Of a DNA stretch of 64,000 nt, positions 51,779 through 59,065 are shown one piece after another. Numbering within the stretch: position 1 is the first letter of the stretch; each line of letters starts with the position of its first letter. Below the pieces are notes generated by a model. The model was not told where the DNA came from and made no database searches. It saw only the letters and a program-made list of their open reading frames with translations. This DNA comes from Bacillus sp. FJAT-27445 (GTDB lineage Bacteria > Bacillota > Bacilli > Bacillales > Cytobacillaceae): assembly GCF_001510665.1 (NCBI RefSeq), contig NZ_LMTI01000008.1, positions 36,336 to 100,335 of the forward strand, written 5' to 3'. Both the position numbers and the translations under genes were made by a program.

Positions 51779-51886
51779 TTATCTTTGATCGGTTGCTATT
51801 TTAAAATGACTTACACGATTATTTTCATCAAAGTAAATGACCAGCCAGGCGTCAAGAATACTGATAAAGCCCGGTCCGTGCCTAAA
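51779..51886 (-). pseudogene. C-terminal fragment of an unknown protein
   Basis: A 35-codon open stretch reads 'FRHGPGFISILDAWLVIYFD', then 'ENNRVSHFKIATDQR' and stops. 'AWLVIYFDENNRV' is typical of a Bacillus lipoprotein or DUF tail. A TAA precedes it and no start is available. It borders the deoxyribosyltransferase-like fragment, so two broken gene ends lie side by side. Confidence 0.4.
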
Positions 51887-51948
51887 TTATATGCCAGGGC
51901 ATTGTCGCTCCTATTTCCCCTATGGCCTAGATCTGTTGCTCCTAATCC

Positions 51949-52155
51949 CTACAGTTCCCCCACCTTAACCAGCCCATAAATAAACAGAAGCAGTCCCAGC
52001 AAAATAACTCCTCCCATGACTGAGAACACGAAATCAAAGAGAAATGATAGAGTACCCATTTTTTTGTTTTCCATAGACTTTGCTTCATGAACAAAATAGA
52101 AAATCGCTCCTACTATAAGAATTAATCCCAGCAATGATACGAAAAGCCAAACCAT
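51949..52155 (-). CDS. Small two-pass membrane protein (68 aa)
   Basis: The ATG at 52155 with GGAG/GGGG upstream is preferred to a longer form whose N-terminus is not membrane-like. 'MVWLFVSLLGLILIVGAIFY' and 'FLFDFVFSVMGGVILLGLLLFIYGL' are membrane segments; the loop between them is charged. Unknown function. Confidence 0.5.
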   Translation of the reverse strand: MVWLFVSLLGLILIVGAIFYFVHEAKSMENKKMGTLSFLFDFVFSVMGGVILLGLLLFIYGLVKVGEL

Positions 52156-52339
52156 CTGCCCCGCTCCAATCTTTTTCAATCTCCAAAATGGTTGTAAATT
52201 AAGGTGAGCATACCATTTAAACCCATCCAGGAAACACAGCTTAAATAATGGAAAAACCCTCCCTATACACAAATTTCAGACTTGAGCAAAATTATCGCTA
52301 AAGTGATAGTATAGTTAAAAACAGCTAGGAGTGTTTATC

Positions 52340-52645
52340 GTGAGATATTTATTGCAAATCGATTTTAAATCGGATGGCCCATTTGGGGATGAAAAGGCAA
52401 AAGAGAAAGTTGATTTAGCAAAAAGCATTAATGATGAGCCAGGTGTTATCTGGAAAATTTGGACTGAGAATTCTGTTACGAAAGAATCTGGCGGGGTGTA
52501 TTTATTCGAATCCGAAGAGACTGCTCAAAAATTCTTGGAGATGCATTCAGCCCGTTTAAAAAACTTTGGTTTTGATGACATTCGCGCGAAAATTTTTCAA
52601 GTACACGAAGAATTATCACTAATCAATAAGGCACCAATCAAATAA
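52340..52645 (+). CDS. YdhR-type putative monooxygenase (101 aa)
   Basis: A dimeric ferredoxin-like alpha/beta protein. 'MRYLLQIDFKSDGPFGDEKA' and 'GVIWKIWTENSVTKESGGVYLFESEETAQKFLEMHSARL' are the YdhR pattern. GTG at 52340 with AGGAG eight bases upstream is chosen. YdhR relatives are putative mono-oxygenases of aromatic compounds without cofactor. Single gene. Confidence 0.8.
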   Translation: MRYLLQIDFKSDGPFGDEKAKEKVDLAKSINDEPGVIWKIWTENSVTKESGGVYLFESEETAQKFLEMHSARLKNFGFDDIRAKIFQVHEELSLINKAPIK

Positions 52646-52728
52646 TGAAGAAATTGATTCCAGGAGCAGCGGCTGCAAAGTCGTTGCTCTTTTCTGTAGT
52701 GGATATCTCCCCCTTATGTGAAAAAGGC

Positions 52729-53145
52729 CTATGGTTTAAAGTTTAACAATCCCAACAATTTCGCTGTATCACCTTTAAAGTTAAATACTAAAGCCCTGCC
52801 TTTATCGTCAAAAAACATAAGGTATGGATTTTCATAAGCGGGAAAAATAATGATTACCTCATCCACAGGTCCATTAAACAATGAGGTTTTCACCATAGTT
52901 CTGGGTTCAAAAGGAACTCTAATCATAAAACCTTCGCTTGGAACAGGATTTAATTTGGGGTAAATACCTGTTATCCCTGTAAGGAACTTCTTTACCTCTT
53001 GTTGTACCTTTGGATTCGGTTGTGCGGTTTTAACTACTTTTCCTTTGGCAATATCAAATATTTCAATTTGTTGGTGCGTTTGAGCTGCAGTGGGTATTGA
53101 AATAAAAGCCATTATTATAACGCATACGACTATCTTCTTAATCAC
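52729..53145 (-). CDS. Secreted hypothetical protein (138 aa)
   Basis: A Sec signal peptide 'MIKKIVVCVIIMAFISIPTA' ends near AQT. The mature part has 'VQQEVKKFLTGITGIYPKLNPVP' and 'VDEVIIIFPAYENPYLMFFDDKGRALVFNF'. This resembles short secreted proteins of spore-formers that I cannot name. GTG with GAGGTGG upstream. Confidence 0.6.
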   Translation of the reverse strand: MIKKIVVCVIIMAFISIPTAAQTHQQIEIFDIAKGKVVKTAQPNPKVQQEVKKFLTGITGIYPKLNPVPSEGFMIRVPFEPRTMVKTSLFNGPVDEVIIIFPAYENPYLMFFDDKGRALVFNFKGDTAKLLGLLNFKP

Positions 53146-53221
53146 TCATACCACCTCAAGGGTATTATCCCCTTCAGCGGATAAAAATTTCGACTATTTT
53201 AAGCAGGACTGTTGTTTCATT

Positions 53222-53285
53222 TTGTTCTTTAGGAATTCTACAAAAAAAGCGCCAATCCTTCCTGGATAAACGCCATTAGCTGGAA
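53222..53285 (-). repeat. Hairpin element copy F
   Basis: ATTCTAC, A-tract, AGCGCCAATCC/GGATAAACGCC(A), then TTAGCTGGAAAAG. Preceded by the box TTCTTTAGG. It is 23 bp past the stop of the 193-residue hypothetical gene. Confidence 0.65.
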
Positions 53286-53307
53286 AAGTGAATCCCCATA
53301 TAAGAAA

Positions 53308-53889
53308 TTAAATTAGTTCTGCTGTTTTTAATACATTTTTAAAATGTGATATTTCATTTAACTTTGGATATTTTTCGTTAAGGTGCAAAAGATAGTTTTT
53401 AATAGAATTAATACTTCCTTCAATAACATCCTCTTTCATTAAGACATTCACCCCGGAGACAGGTATTACTTCTTGAACAGAAACCTTTTCCCCATCATAC
53501 CAAGTTTGTTCTTCGGCAAAAACACCGTCCATTATTGCAATCACTAGTTTTCCCTCTTGAATGTCTAAGTCCATAACAATCGATTTGCTACTTTGCCAAG
53601 TATGCTCCGTAATTATAACTGTTTTGTCTTCAGCTCTTATTTTGTCGACCCCTTCCAGAATGGCTTCAATCATAGGAAATACGGGTACAGCAATTCCTCG
53701 CTCTGAAATCGTAGAAGTTCCTTCATAATATTTTTCATAAAAGGATGGTCTGAAGCTTTTAAAAAAGGATTCCCCATCGACAAGGATATCCATGAATCCC
53801 CAGAAATCGTATTCCTCATATTCATTTTCAAATATCTCCACCAGGTTTTCTTCGGGTTCAGTGGTAAAAACTATTTCAAATTTGGCCAT
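53308..53889 (-). CDS. Hypothetical acidic protein (193 aa)
   Basis: 'MAKFEIVFTTEPEENLVEIF', then 'EEYDFWGFMDILVDGESFFKSF', 'IITEHTWQSSKSIVMDLDIQ' and 'INSIKNYLLHLNEKYPKLNEI'. No motif I can name; the layout (short acidic alpha/beta protein) is common among immunity-type proteins of Bacillus, but no toxin gene is adjacent. GGAGGGAG upstream of the ATG. Confidence 0.55.
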   Translation of the reverse strand: MAKFEIVFTTEPEENLVEIFENEYEEYDFWGFMDILVDGESFFKSFRPSFYEKYYEGTSTISERGIAVPVFPMIEAILEGVDKIRAEDKTVIITEHTWQSSKSIVMDLDIQEGKLVIAIMDGVFAEEQTWYDGEKVSVQEVIPVSGVNVLMKEDVIEGSINSIKNYLLHLNEKYPKLNEISHFKNVLKTAELI

Positions 53890-53934
53890 GCTCTCCCTCC
53901 TAGAGCTATATTTGGGTAAAATAAAATAAAAAAC

Positions 53935-53963
53935 AGCGCCAATTCCTAATAGAAATCGGCGCT
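53935..53963 (-). terminator. Terminator of the zinc-ribbon gene
   Basis: AGCGCC/GGCGCT stem with extended inner pairing, then GTTTTTTATTTT on the minus strand. Its sequence again starts GCGCCAATTCC, like the dispersed elements. Confidence 0.7.
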
Positions 53964-53980
53964 TGATTAAGGTTTATTGA

Positions 53981-54190
53981 TTAGCGTGATACTTTCGGCG
54001 GCTGGCACACGTCACATTTACGCTGGTGGTTATTTTTGAATTTCGTAAATGTTTTTTCGAAATTGCTGCCACATGCACATTTAAATAGCAGCTTTTGCGA
54101 AAAACCGTGATACTCCGTTGATAGCAATTTGCTTTCTGAATTTTTTTCAACAAATTCCTTGATCCTATCGATTGTCCATCGTTTATTCAT
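53981..54190 (-). CDS. Treble-clef/zinc-ribbon-like small protein (69 aa)
   Basis: 'LLFKCACGSNFEKTFTKFKNNHQRKCDVCQPPK' has the CxC..CxxC pattern of treble-clef fingers found in phage and homing-endonuclease accessory proteins. The N-terminus 'MNKRWTIDRIKEFVEKNSE' resembles the same families. It is likely to bind nucleic acid. GGAGGA upstream of the ATG. It precedes a SET-domain gene on the other side in the same direction. Confidence 0.6.
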   Translation of the reverse strand: MNKRWTIDRIKEFVEKNSESKLLSTEYHGFSQKLLFKCACGSNFEKTFTKFKNNHQRKCDVCQPPKVSR

Positions 54191-54223
54191 TTGGAAATTC
54201 CTCCGAAATTGGCGCGCATCTTT

Positions 54224-54601
54224 TTAGTCCTTATTAAACCACAGTTCTTCTTTGTCATCAACGTCGCCATTATAATTGATTAAAATTTCTTCTCCCGCTT
54301 TTATATCTGTGTAAGCGTAGAAATCGAACGTGTGGTTATCAAAATTAATATCATACGTTGCATTCGGTTCATACGAATGGTTAAATAGCATCCCATAACC
54401 AAGAAGGATCGCGGTATGGTTTATGCCATACTCAAAAGCGTAATCAGCAAGTAATGTTTTCTCTATATGTTCATGCTGGTCGTTTGGATAGGAAATGACG
54501 GGTGCTTCGTGTATAAGCTCCCCTTTTTTGATATCACGTTTCGCAAATACGCCTCTATTGAATTCTCCATTACTAAGTGAAGATGTTTTTATTTCAATCA
54601 T
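54224..54601 (-). CDS. SET-domain protein (putative protein-lysine methyltransferase, 125 aa)
   Basis: A minimal SET domain: 'GVFAKRDIKKGELI' (about 17-30), 'LFNHSYEPNA' with the NHS..PN motif (N74, H75) and 'GEEILINYNG' with the terminal Tyr110. SET enzymes transfer methyl from SAM to lysines. Bacterial copies may act on ribosomal or DNA-binding proteins; the target here is unknown. Lies 33 bp downstream of the small zinc-ribbon gene's start in the same direction; possible operon. Confidence 0.82.
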   Translation of the reverse strand: MIEIKTSSLSNGEFNRGVFAKRDIKKGELIHEAPVISYPNDQHEHIEKTLLADYAFEYGINHTAILLGYGMLFNHSYEPNATYDINFDNHTFDFYAYTDIKAGEEILINYNGDVDDKEELWFNKD

Positions 54602-54768
54602 GCACTTCTCCTACTCACTTTTAATATTTTCTTTCTAACTGTACCATGAATTTACTACTTTGGCTCATTTTCTTTAGGGTATCCAATTTTATCTTTGGCA
54701 ATTATTAATTGGGTAAACTCCCCTTTGAAAAAAGAATTGTTTTCTCGTAACTATCGCTGCTACAATTG

Positions 54769-54812
54769 ATAATAAAAATGCGCCAATCCTTCATGGATCA
54801 ACGCACTGTTTT
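54769..54812 (-). repeat. Hairpin element copy G
   Basis: AATAAAAATGCGCCAATCC/GGATCAACGCA(C) with a TTCAT-type loop; minus-strand T-tract follows. It lies 11 bp past the rtcB stop and acts as its terminator. The left box (AATTGAT) is diverged. Confidence 0.65.
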
Positions 54813-54822
54813 GAGGAAGCAA

Positions 54823-56055
54823 TTATCTTTTCTTTTTGTATCTTCCCGGAATATAGTTTTCGCTAGCTTTGAAGTTATAAACCGGCTTAATAATAGTGGA
54901 AATTGCAACGGTTTCCTCAGCCTTTTCTAAAATCTCACCCATCGACTTGTACGCCATCGGTGCTTCGTCCAGCGTCTCTTCGGAAACGGATGTCGTCCAA
55001 ATGCCTTTCATCGTAGAATTGAATTCATCCATGCTTAGCGTTTTTTTCGCTTTCGACCGGCTAAGAATACGGCCGGCTCCATGTGGGGCGGAATAATTCC
55101 ACTCCTCGTTTCCTTTGCCGACTGCAAGGATCGATCCGTCCCTCATATTGATTGGAATGATGAGGCGTTCTCCTTTTTGGGCGGATACGGCTCCTTTTCG
55201 TAAAATCAGGTTTTCGGTATCAATATAATTATGCACCGTATCGAATCGGTCCAATTCTTCAAATCTCATATTGTCGACAATTACTTGGGCAATTTCTTCC
55301 CGGTTTGCCTTTGCATATGCTTGAGCTAATTTCATGTCATGCATATAATCGAAAAAATCATTGCCTTCCAAAAAAGCTAAATCATTTGGAATGACAGGAG
55401 TCTTTTCTTGGTAGCTTTGAATGACGCTTTGGATTTCCTTTTGGCGCCCTTCAGCTTTCAGTTTTTCAATGATCTCTGTTAAATCCTGACTGCGAAGTTT
55501 AGAGATCGCAAGTTTTTGATAATAGGTGGCGATTCGTCCTCCGACAAAACGGCTGCCAGTATGAATGGTCAAGTAGTGATGGCCATCCGAATCAGCTGAA
55601 ACTTCTATGAAATGATTCCCTCCACCCAGCGTTCCCAAGGAGTGCAGGCTTTTATTTTCACTAAGGATATGCTCGGCTTTAAATTCTTTTACAGGTGGAA
55701 AACTCGTCTTAATTTGCCCCACAGTCTCCTCGGTGTGAATATCCATTCCACTAGGCACCCTGTTTCGAATAACCTGATCCAGTTTATTGAAATCAACCTT
55801 TTTATCTGAAAGCTTCACAGTTAGGACGCCGCAGCCAACATCAACTCCAACCAGGTTCGGAACAACTTTATCCTTTAACTGAATGGTTGTTCCTATCACA
55901 CAGCCTTTTCCTGCATGATAGTCCGGCATAATGCTAATCTTCGCATCCTTCAAAAAAGATTGATTGCACAATTCTTGAATTTGCTCAAGCGCGGTATCCT
56001 GAGGATAATTGGAAAATACCGTAGCTTCTGTGTGTACGCCTTTTATTTTTATCAC
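54823..56055 (-). CDS. rtcB: RtcB-family RNA ligase (410 aa)
   Basis: RtcB joins 3'-phosphate (or cyclic phosphate) RNA ends to 5'-OH ends with GTP and Mn2+. Landmarks: 'MPDYHAGKGCVIGTTI', 'NLVGVDVGCGVLTV' (D72, C75 metal site), 'LGTLGGGNHFIEV', 'HTGSRFVGGRIA' and 'SAPHGAGRILSRSKAK', whose His is the guanylylation site. The length of about 410 is that of the RtcB2-like bacterial form. No rtcA or archease is adjacent. GTG with GGGAGGGAG upstream. A role in RNA repair is inferred. Confidence 0.93.
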   Translation of the reverse strand: MIKIKGVHTEATVFSNYPQDTALEQIQELCNQSFLKDAKISIMPDYHAGKGCVIGTTIQLKDKVVPNLVGVDVGCGVLTVKLSDKKVDFNKLDQVIRNRVPSGMDIHTEETVGQIKTSFPPVKEFKAEHILSENKSLHSLGTLGGGNHFIEVSADSDGHHYLTIHTGSRFVGGRIATYYQKLAISKLRSQDLTEIIEKLKAEGRQKEIQSVIQSYQEKTPVIPNDLAFLEGNDFFDYMHDMKLAQAYAKANREEIAQVIVDNMRFEELDRFDTVHNYIDTENLILRKGAVSAQKGERLIIPINMRDGSILAVGKGNEEWNYSAPHGAGRILSRSKAKKTLSMDEFNSTMKGIWTTSVSEETLDEAPMAYKSMGEILEKAEETVAISTIIKPVYNFKASENYIPGRYKKKR

Positions 56056-56148
56056 GAGTTCTCCCTCCCTTTATTTAACAGAATACTATTAGGCTAGCAC
56101 GGGGAACCCGTTTAGGCAACGGCATTTCGTGCGACAATTTAATGAGAA

Positions 56149-56766
56149 TCAATCAAACCAAACAGGTTCTTTCGGATTATGCAGGTGTTTAAAGGCGAGT
56201 TGAATTTGAGATTTTGTATTTCTTTCTATTGAAAGCGGCGGCAACCCATTTTCCGAAAAAAACCCGACTGCGCTTGTTTCAATGCCTTCCTTAGCCTCCC
56301 CGCCAATGATTTCGCATTGGAAAAACAGTTTATATGTATGATAGGGAGATGGAGGATGCGGATGGCACTTTTTATCGAGCACCCCGATTAGTTTTAATAC
56401 TTTGACATTAAACCCTGACTCTTCTTTTACTTCTTTGACAGCAACTTCACTAGGTGTTAACCCTATATCAGCCCAGCCGCCTGGCAACGACCATCCGCCG
56501 TCTGTATTTTCTTTAACCATTAAAATTTTGCTTTCCCTGAATACAACAGCCCGAATATCGACCTTCGGAGTAGCATAGCCCGTTTCATTGGCAAATAAAT
56601 CCGCAATTATGTTTGCCTTCAATGAAGTGTGTTGGGACATGATTTCAACGCTTATTTTTCTTATCTCTTCAAACCTCTCCAAGTCATATACATCCTTGGA
56701 ATACGTCAATCCTGCCTGTGCAATCGATTGAAGCTGCTTCGCCCATTCCAGCCATTTAGGTTCCAT
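56149..56766 (-). CDS. NUDIX hydrolase with N-terminal helical domain (205 aa)
   Basis: The first 60 residues ('WLEWAKQLQSIAQAGLTYSKDVYDLERFEEIRKI') are the NUDIX_N helical domain of the YjhB-like group. The Nudix box reads GGWADIGL...AVKEVKEESGF, with the EVKEES catalytic set. The usual Arg before E is Lys here, a common variation in this subgroup. Probably an ADP-sugar or nucleoside-diphosphate hydrolase. Confidence 0.87.
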   Translation of the reverse strand: MEPKWLEWAKQLQSIAQAGLTYSKDVYDLERFEEIRKISVEIMSQHTSLKANIIADLFANETGYATPKVDIRAVVFRESKILMVKENTDGGWSLPGGWADIGLTPSEVAVKEVKEESGFNVKVLKLIGVLDKKCHPHPPSPYHTYKLFFQCEIIGGEAKEGIETSAVGFFSENGLPPLSIERNTKSQIQLAFKHLHNPKEPVWFD

Positions 56767-56882
56767 ACCTAATCACCGCCAGTCTAATAATATTAACTGT
56801 CTTCATTATAAACCCGATGAAGACACTTTCGAAGCGGAATAGCGTTTGAAACTTTCTCATAACCAATTTCCGGGCTCGTCTC

Positions 56883-56896
56883 TTGACTTAAGTCAA
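56883..56896. promoter_or_regulatory. Perfect 14-bp palindrome TTGACTTAAGTCAA
   Basis: It resembles Crp/Fnr-type half sites (TTGAC/GTCAA) and lies near the 3' side of a Crp/Fnr gene. Downstream at 56909-56953 stand a TATAAT, a CCCCCTA/TAGGGGG hairpin followed by TTTTT and an ATG-started frame that stops after five codons. Confidence 0.4.
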
Positions 56897-56981
56897 TGCA
56901 GGTAAACATCCCCCTATTTATAATGTAATCATTACTTAAACTTAGGGGGTTTTTCATGGCTAAACGAAGATAGGTTATCGG

Positions 56982-57566
56982 TCAGCGAAGGTCTTGGTGG
57001 ATTCTTTTTTTAATTCTGCTTAGTGACTCTGGAGTAATGCCGAGATAACTGGCCAATTGATGTTGGGGTACCCGATCGATGAGAGATGGGCGTTTCATTT
57101 GCAGCGTCTTGAAGCGTTCTTCAGGCGAAGAAGCGATAAAAGCAGCGAATTCCTCTTGGACCTGACTAAAGTTCTCCTCGATCATCCTGCGAGTCATCGT
57201 CTCCAATTGTGGGTGTTTGTCGTACATGTCCTTTTCCATATCCAGGTCTCCAACGACCATTGCTGAGTCTTCAATGCACGTGTAAGTGTAATCGGACGAC
57301 TTGTCTGGTTTGTGATGATTGAAAATGGCGATGGCTTGCTCTTCGGTGTAGAAATTGGATGTGATCTCCCTACCATCCTCATCGATAGCATACTGCCTTA
57401 CGCAACCTTTTAAGATGAAATAACATTTTGTAGGGGCATCTCCTTGTTTAAAAAGAACTGTTCCCTTTTTAAATTCTTCTATACGAATCTCGTCCACTAT
57501 GGCTTGCTGATCTTCCTCGTTAAGGGAAGTCCATCTTGACATATACTTGTATAAAATATCTTTCAT
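56982..57566 (-). CDS. Crp/Fnr-family transcriptional regulator (194 aa)
   Basis: N-terminal cyclic-nucleotide-binding-like barrel ('EFKKGTVLFKQGDAPTKCYFILKGCVRQY') and C-terminal HTH ('VPQHQLASYLGITPESLSRIKKRI'). The ligand site lacks the cAMP-binding Arg/Ser set of Crp, so the effector is unknown. ATG at 57566 with AAGGA eight bases upstream is chosen. Divergently oriented to an MDR oxidoreductase gene, with CTAACGTTAG (57616-57625) between them, so it likely regulates that gene. Confidence 0.88.
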   Translation of the reverse strand: MKDILYKYMSRWTSLNEEDQQAIVDEIRIEEFKKGTVLFKQGDAPTKCYFILKGCVRQYAIDEDGREITSNFYTEEQAIAIFNHHKPDKSSDYTYTCIEDSAMVVGDLDMEKDMYDKHPQLETMTRRMIEENFSQVQEEFAAFIASSPEERFKTLQMKRPSLIDRVPQHQLASYLGITPESLSRIKKRIHQDLR

Positions 57567-57723
57567 TACCACGTTCCTTCATCTCCTTCCCTTCCGTTCT
57601 GCTCATATTCATTATCTAACGTTAGGGAGCCTTTTGTATAGGACCGTTGCAGTGGATCATAAAAATTTACCGTTTCTATTGATATGTTCTACAAATAAAA
57701 TACTAAAGAATAGAGGGAAACCC

Positions 57724-58686
57724 ATGAGAGCCATGGTCCAAATCTCGTATGGTCCACCGGAAGTAATTGTCCCGCAAGATATCGCAAAACCATCGCCTGG
57801 AAACAAAGAAATACTCATACGTATCCATGCTGCCAAAGTAGGGCCGTCCGACTGCACTTTTCGCAAGGGTGATCCGTTTATGATTAAATTGATATATGGA
57901 CTGTCCAGACCGAAATTTGCAATTGGAGGAAGCGAATTAGCCGGAGTGGTCGAAGCGGTCGGCAAAGAAGTAAATCATTTTAAAGTGGGTGATCGTGTTT
58001 TGGGAATGAGCGTCAAAAACTTCGGTGCTTATGCCGAATATAAGTGTCTTTCCGAAGAGACCGCCCTTGCGGTTATACCGGATAACATCTCCTTTGAAGA
58101 AGCAGTCGGCGTCTGTGATGGGGGTGCCACCGCATTGACGTTTCTAAGAGATAAGGCAAAGTTGCGGAAGGGACAAAAAGTGCTGATTAATGGTGCCTCG
58201 GGGGCTGTCGGCATCTATGCCGTGCAATTAGCCAAATACTATGGCGCTGAAGTAACCGGTGTTTGCTCTGCCGGCAACGAAGGCCTGGTAAGAAAAGCAG
58301 GGGCAGATTTCATTATTGATTATACCCAGGAGGATTTCACGAAGGCGGACAAAGCCTATGATGTCGTATTTGATGCTGTAGGTAAACGCTCTTTCTCGAC
58401 ATGCAAGCGCGTACTTACGGCCAAAGGAATTTATTTGACTACCTTACTTAAGCTCTCTATCATTACACAGATGTTGTGGACTTCCCTGTTTAAAGGCAAA
58501 CGGGCTATTTTTGCAACAGCCGGCCTAATGCAAAACAAAGCGAATTTGGCGTTTCTCATGGAACTCGCAAGAAATGGAACGCTGAACGCCGTGATTGATC
58601 GTCGATATCCTCTGGAACTACTGCCGGATGCACACAAGTACGTAGAGACCGAACGTAAAAAAGGGAACGTGATTATTACGTTCTAA
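57724..58686 (+). CDS. Zinc-independent MDR-family oxidoreductase (320 aa)
   Basis: ATG at 57724 has GAGGG close upstream; a longer frame reaching into the regulator region is rejected. 'MRAMVQISYGPPEVIVPQDI', 'AIGGSELAGVVEAVGKEVNHFKVGDRVLG' and 'VLINGASGAVGIYAVQLAKYYGAEVTGVCS' identify an NADPH-dependent quinone-type reductase lacking structural zinc. Divergent from and probably controlled by the Crp/Fnr gene. Confidence 0.9.
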   Translation: MRAMVQISYGPPEVIVPQDIAKPSPGNKEILIRIHAAKVGPSDCTFRKGDPFMIKLIYGLSRPKFAIGGSELAGVVEAVGKEVNHFKVGDRVLGMSVKNFGAYAEYKCLSEETALAVIPDNISFEEAVGVCDGGATALTFLRDKAKLRKGQKVLINGASGAVGIYAVQLAKYYGAEVTGVCSAGNEGLVRKAGADFIIDYTQEDFTKADKAYDVVFDAVGKRSFSTCKRVLTAKGIYLTTLLKLSIITQMLWTSLFKGKRAIFATAGLMQNKANLAFLMELARNGTLNAVIDRRYPLELLPDAHKYVETERKKGNVIITF

Positions 58687-58779
58687 TGTCAGCCGTGGCC
58701 TTCTCGCTCAAAAACTTGCCGCTACTTATGATAAGGATCATCGCATTGTATGTACCGGCAAGTTACCTTTTCAACCTAT

Positions 58780-59007
58780 TCATTTGTCCATTTTAAGTAT
58801 CTCTGACTCATAGGATTGAAAAACATTTTCTAGGTCCATAATGACATCTTTAATTATCAAATAACCCCTAGTGTGAACCTCCAAGTCTGGATTTCTTCCC
58901 ACATGTAGTGATACTGTCCTATATTTTCTGTTTATCTCACATTCTTTATTTTTTCTAACAAAAATCCAACATTTCCTAAAAAAGGAAGGATAAGTGTCTG
59001 AATTCAT
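58780..59007 (-). CDS. Doubtful small ORF, possibly a relic (75 aa)
   Basis: 'MNSDTYPSFFRKCWIFVRKN' then 'SLHVGRNPDLEVHTRGYLII' and '..IMDLENVFQSYESEILK' looks protein-like, but the ATG has no ribosome binding site and a longer frame runs into the start of the surface-protein gene. It may be a decayed gene or chance. The remaining 58687-58779 holds a weak AAGTAACTTGCCGGTAC-type inverted repeat next to the MDR stop. Confidence 0.3.
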   Translation of the reverse strand: MNSDTYPSFFRKCWIFVRKNKECEINRKYRTVSLHVGRNPDLEVHTRGYLIIKDVIMDLENVFQSYESEILKMDK

Positions 59008-59065
59008 CGAATGTTGTAATGCTTGGAATATAAATGGAAGAATATGATTATGGGGGAATATGATT

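Noticed and set aside
51785..51979. Plus-strand reading frame of 64 codons
   Set aside because: No ribosome binding site, low-complexity end, and a coherent minus-strand gene relic lies in the same bases.
57547..57723. N-terminal extension of the MDR gene at 57724
   Set aside because: The extension lies in the divergent promoter region and is not MDR-like; the ATG at 57724 has its own ribosome binding site and matches the start of its paralogues.
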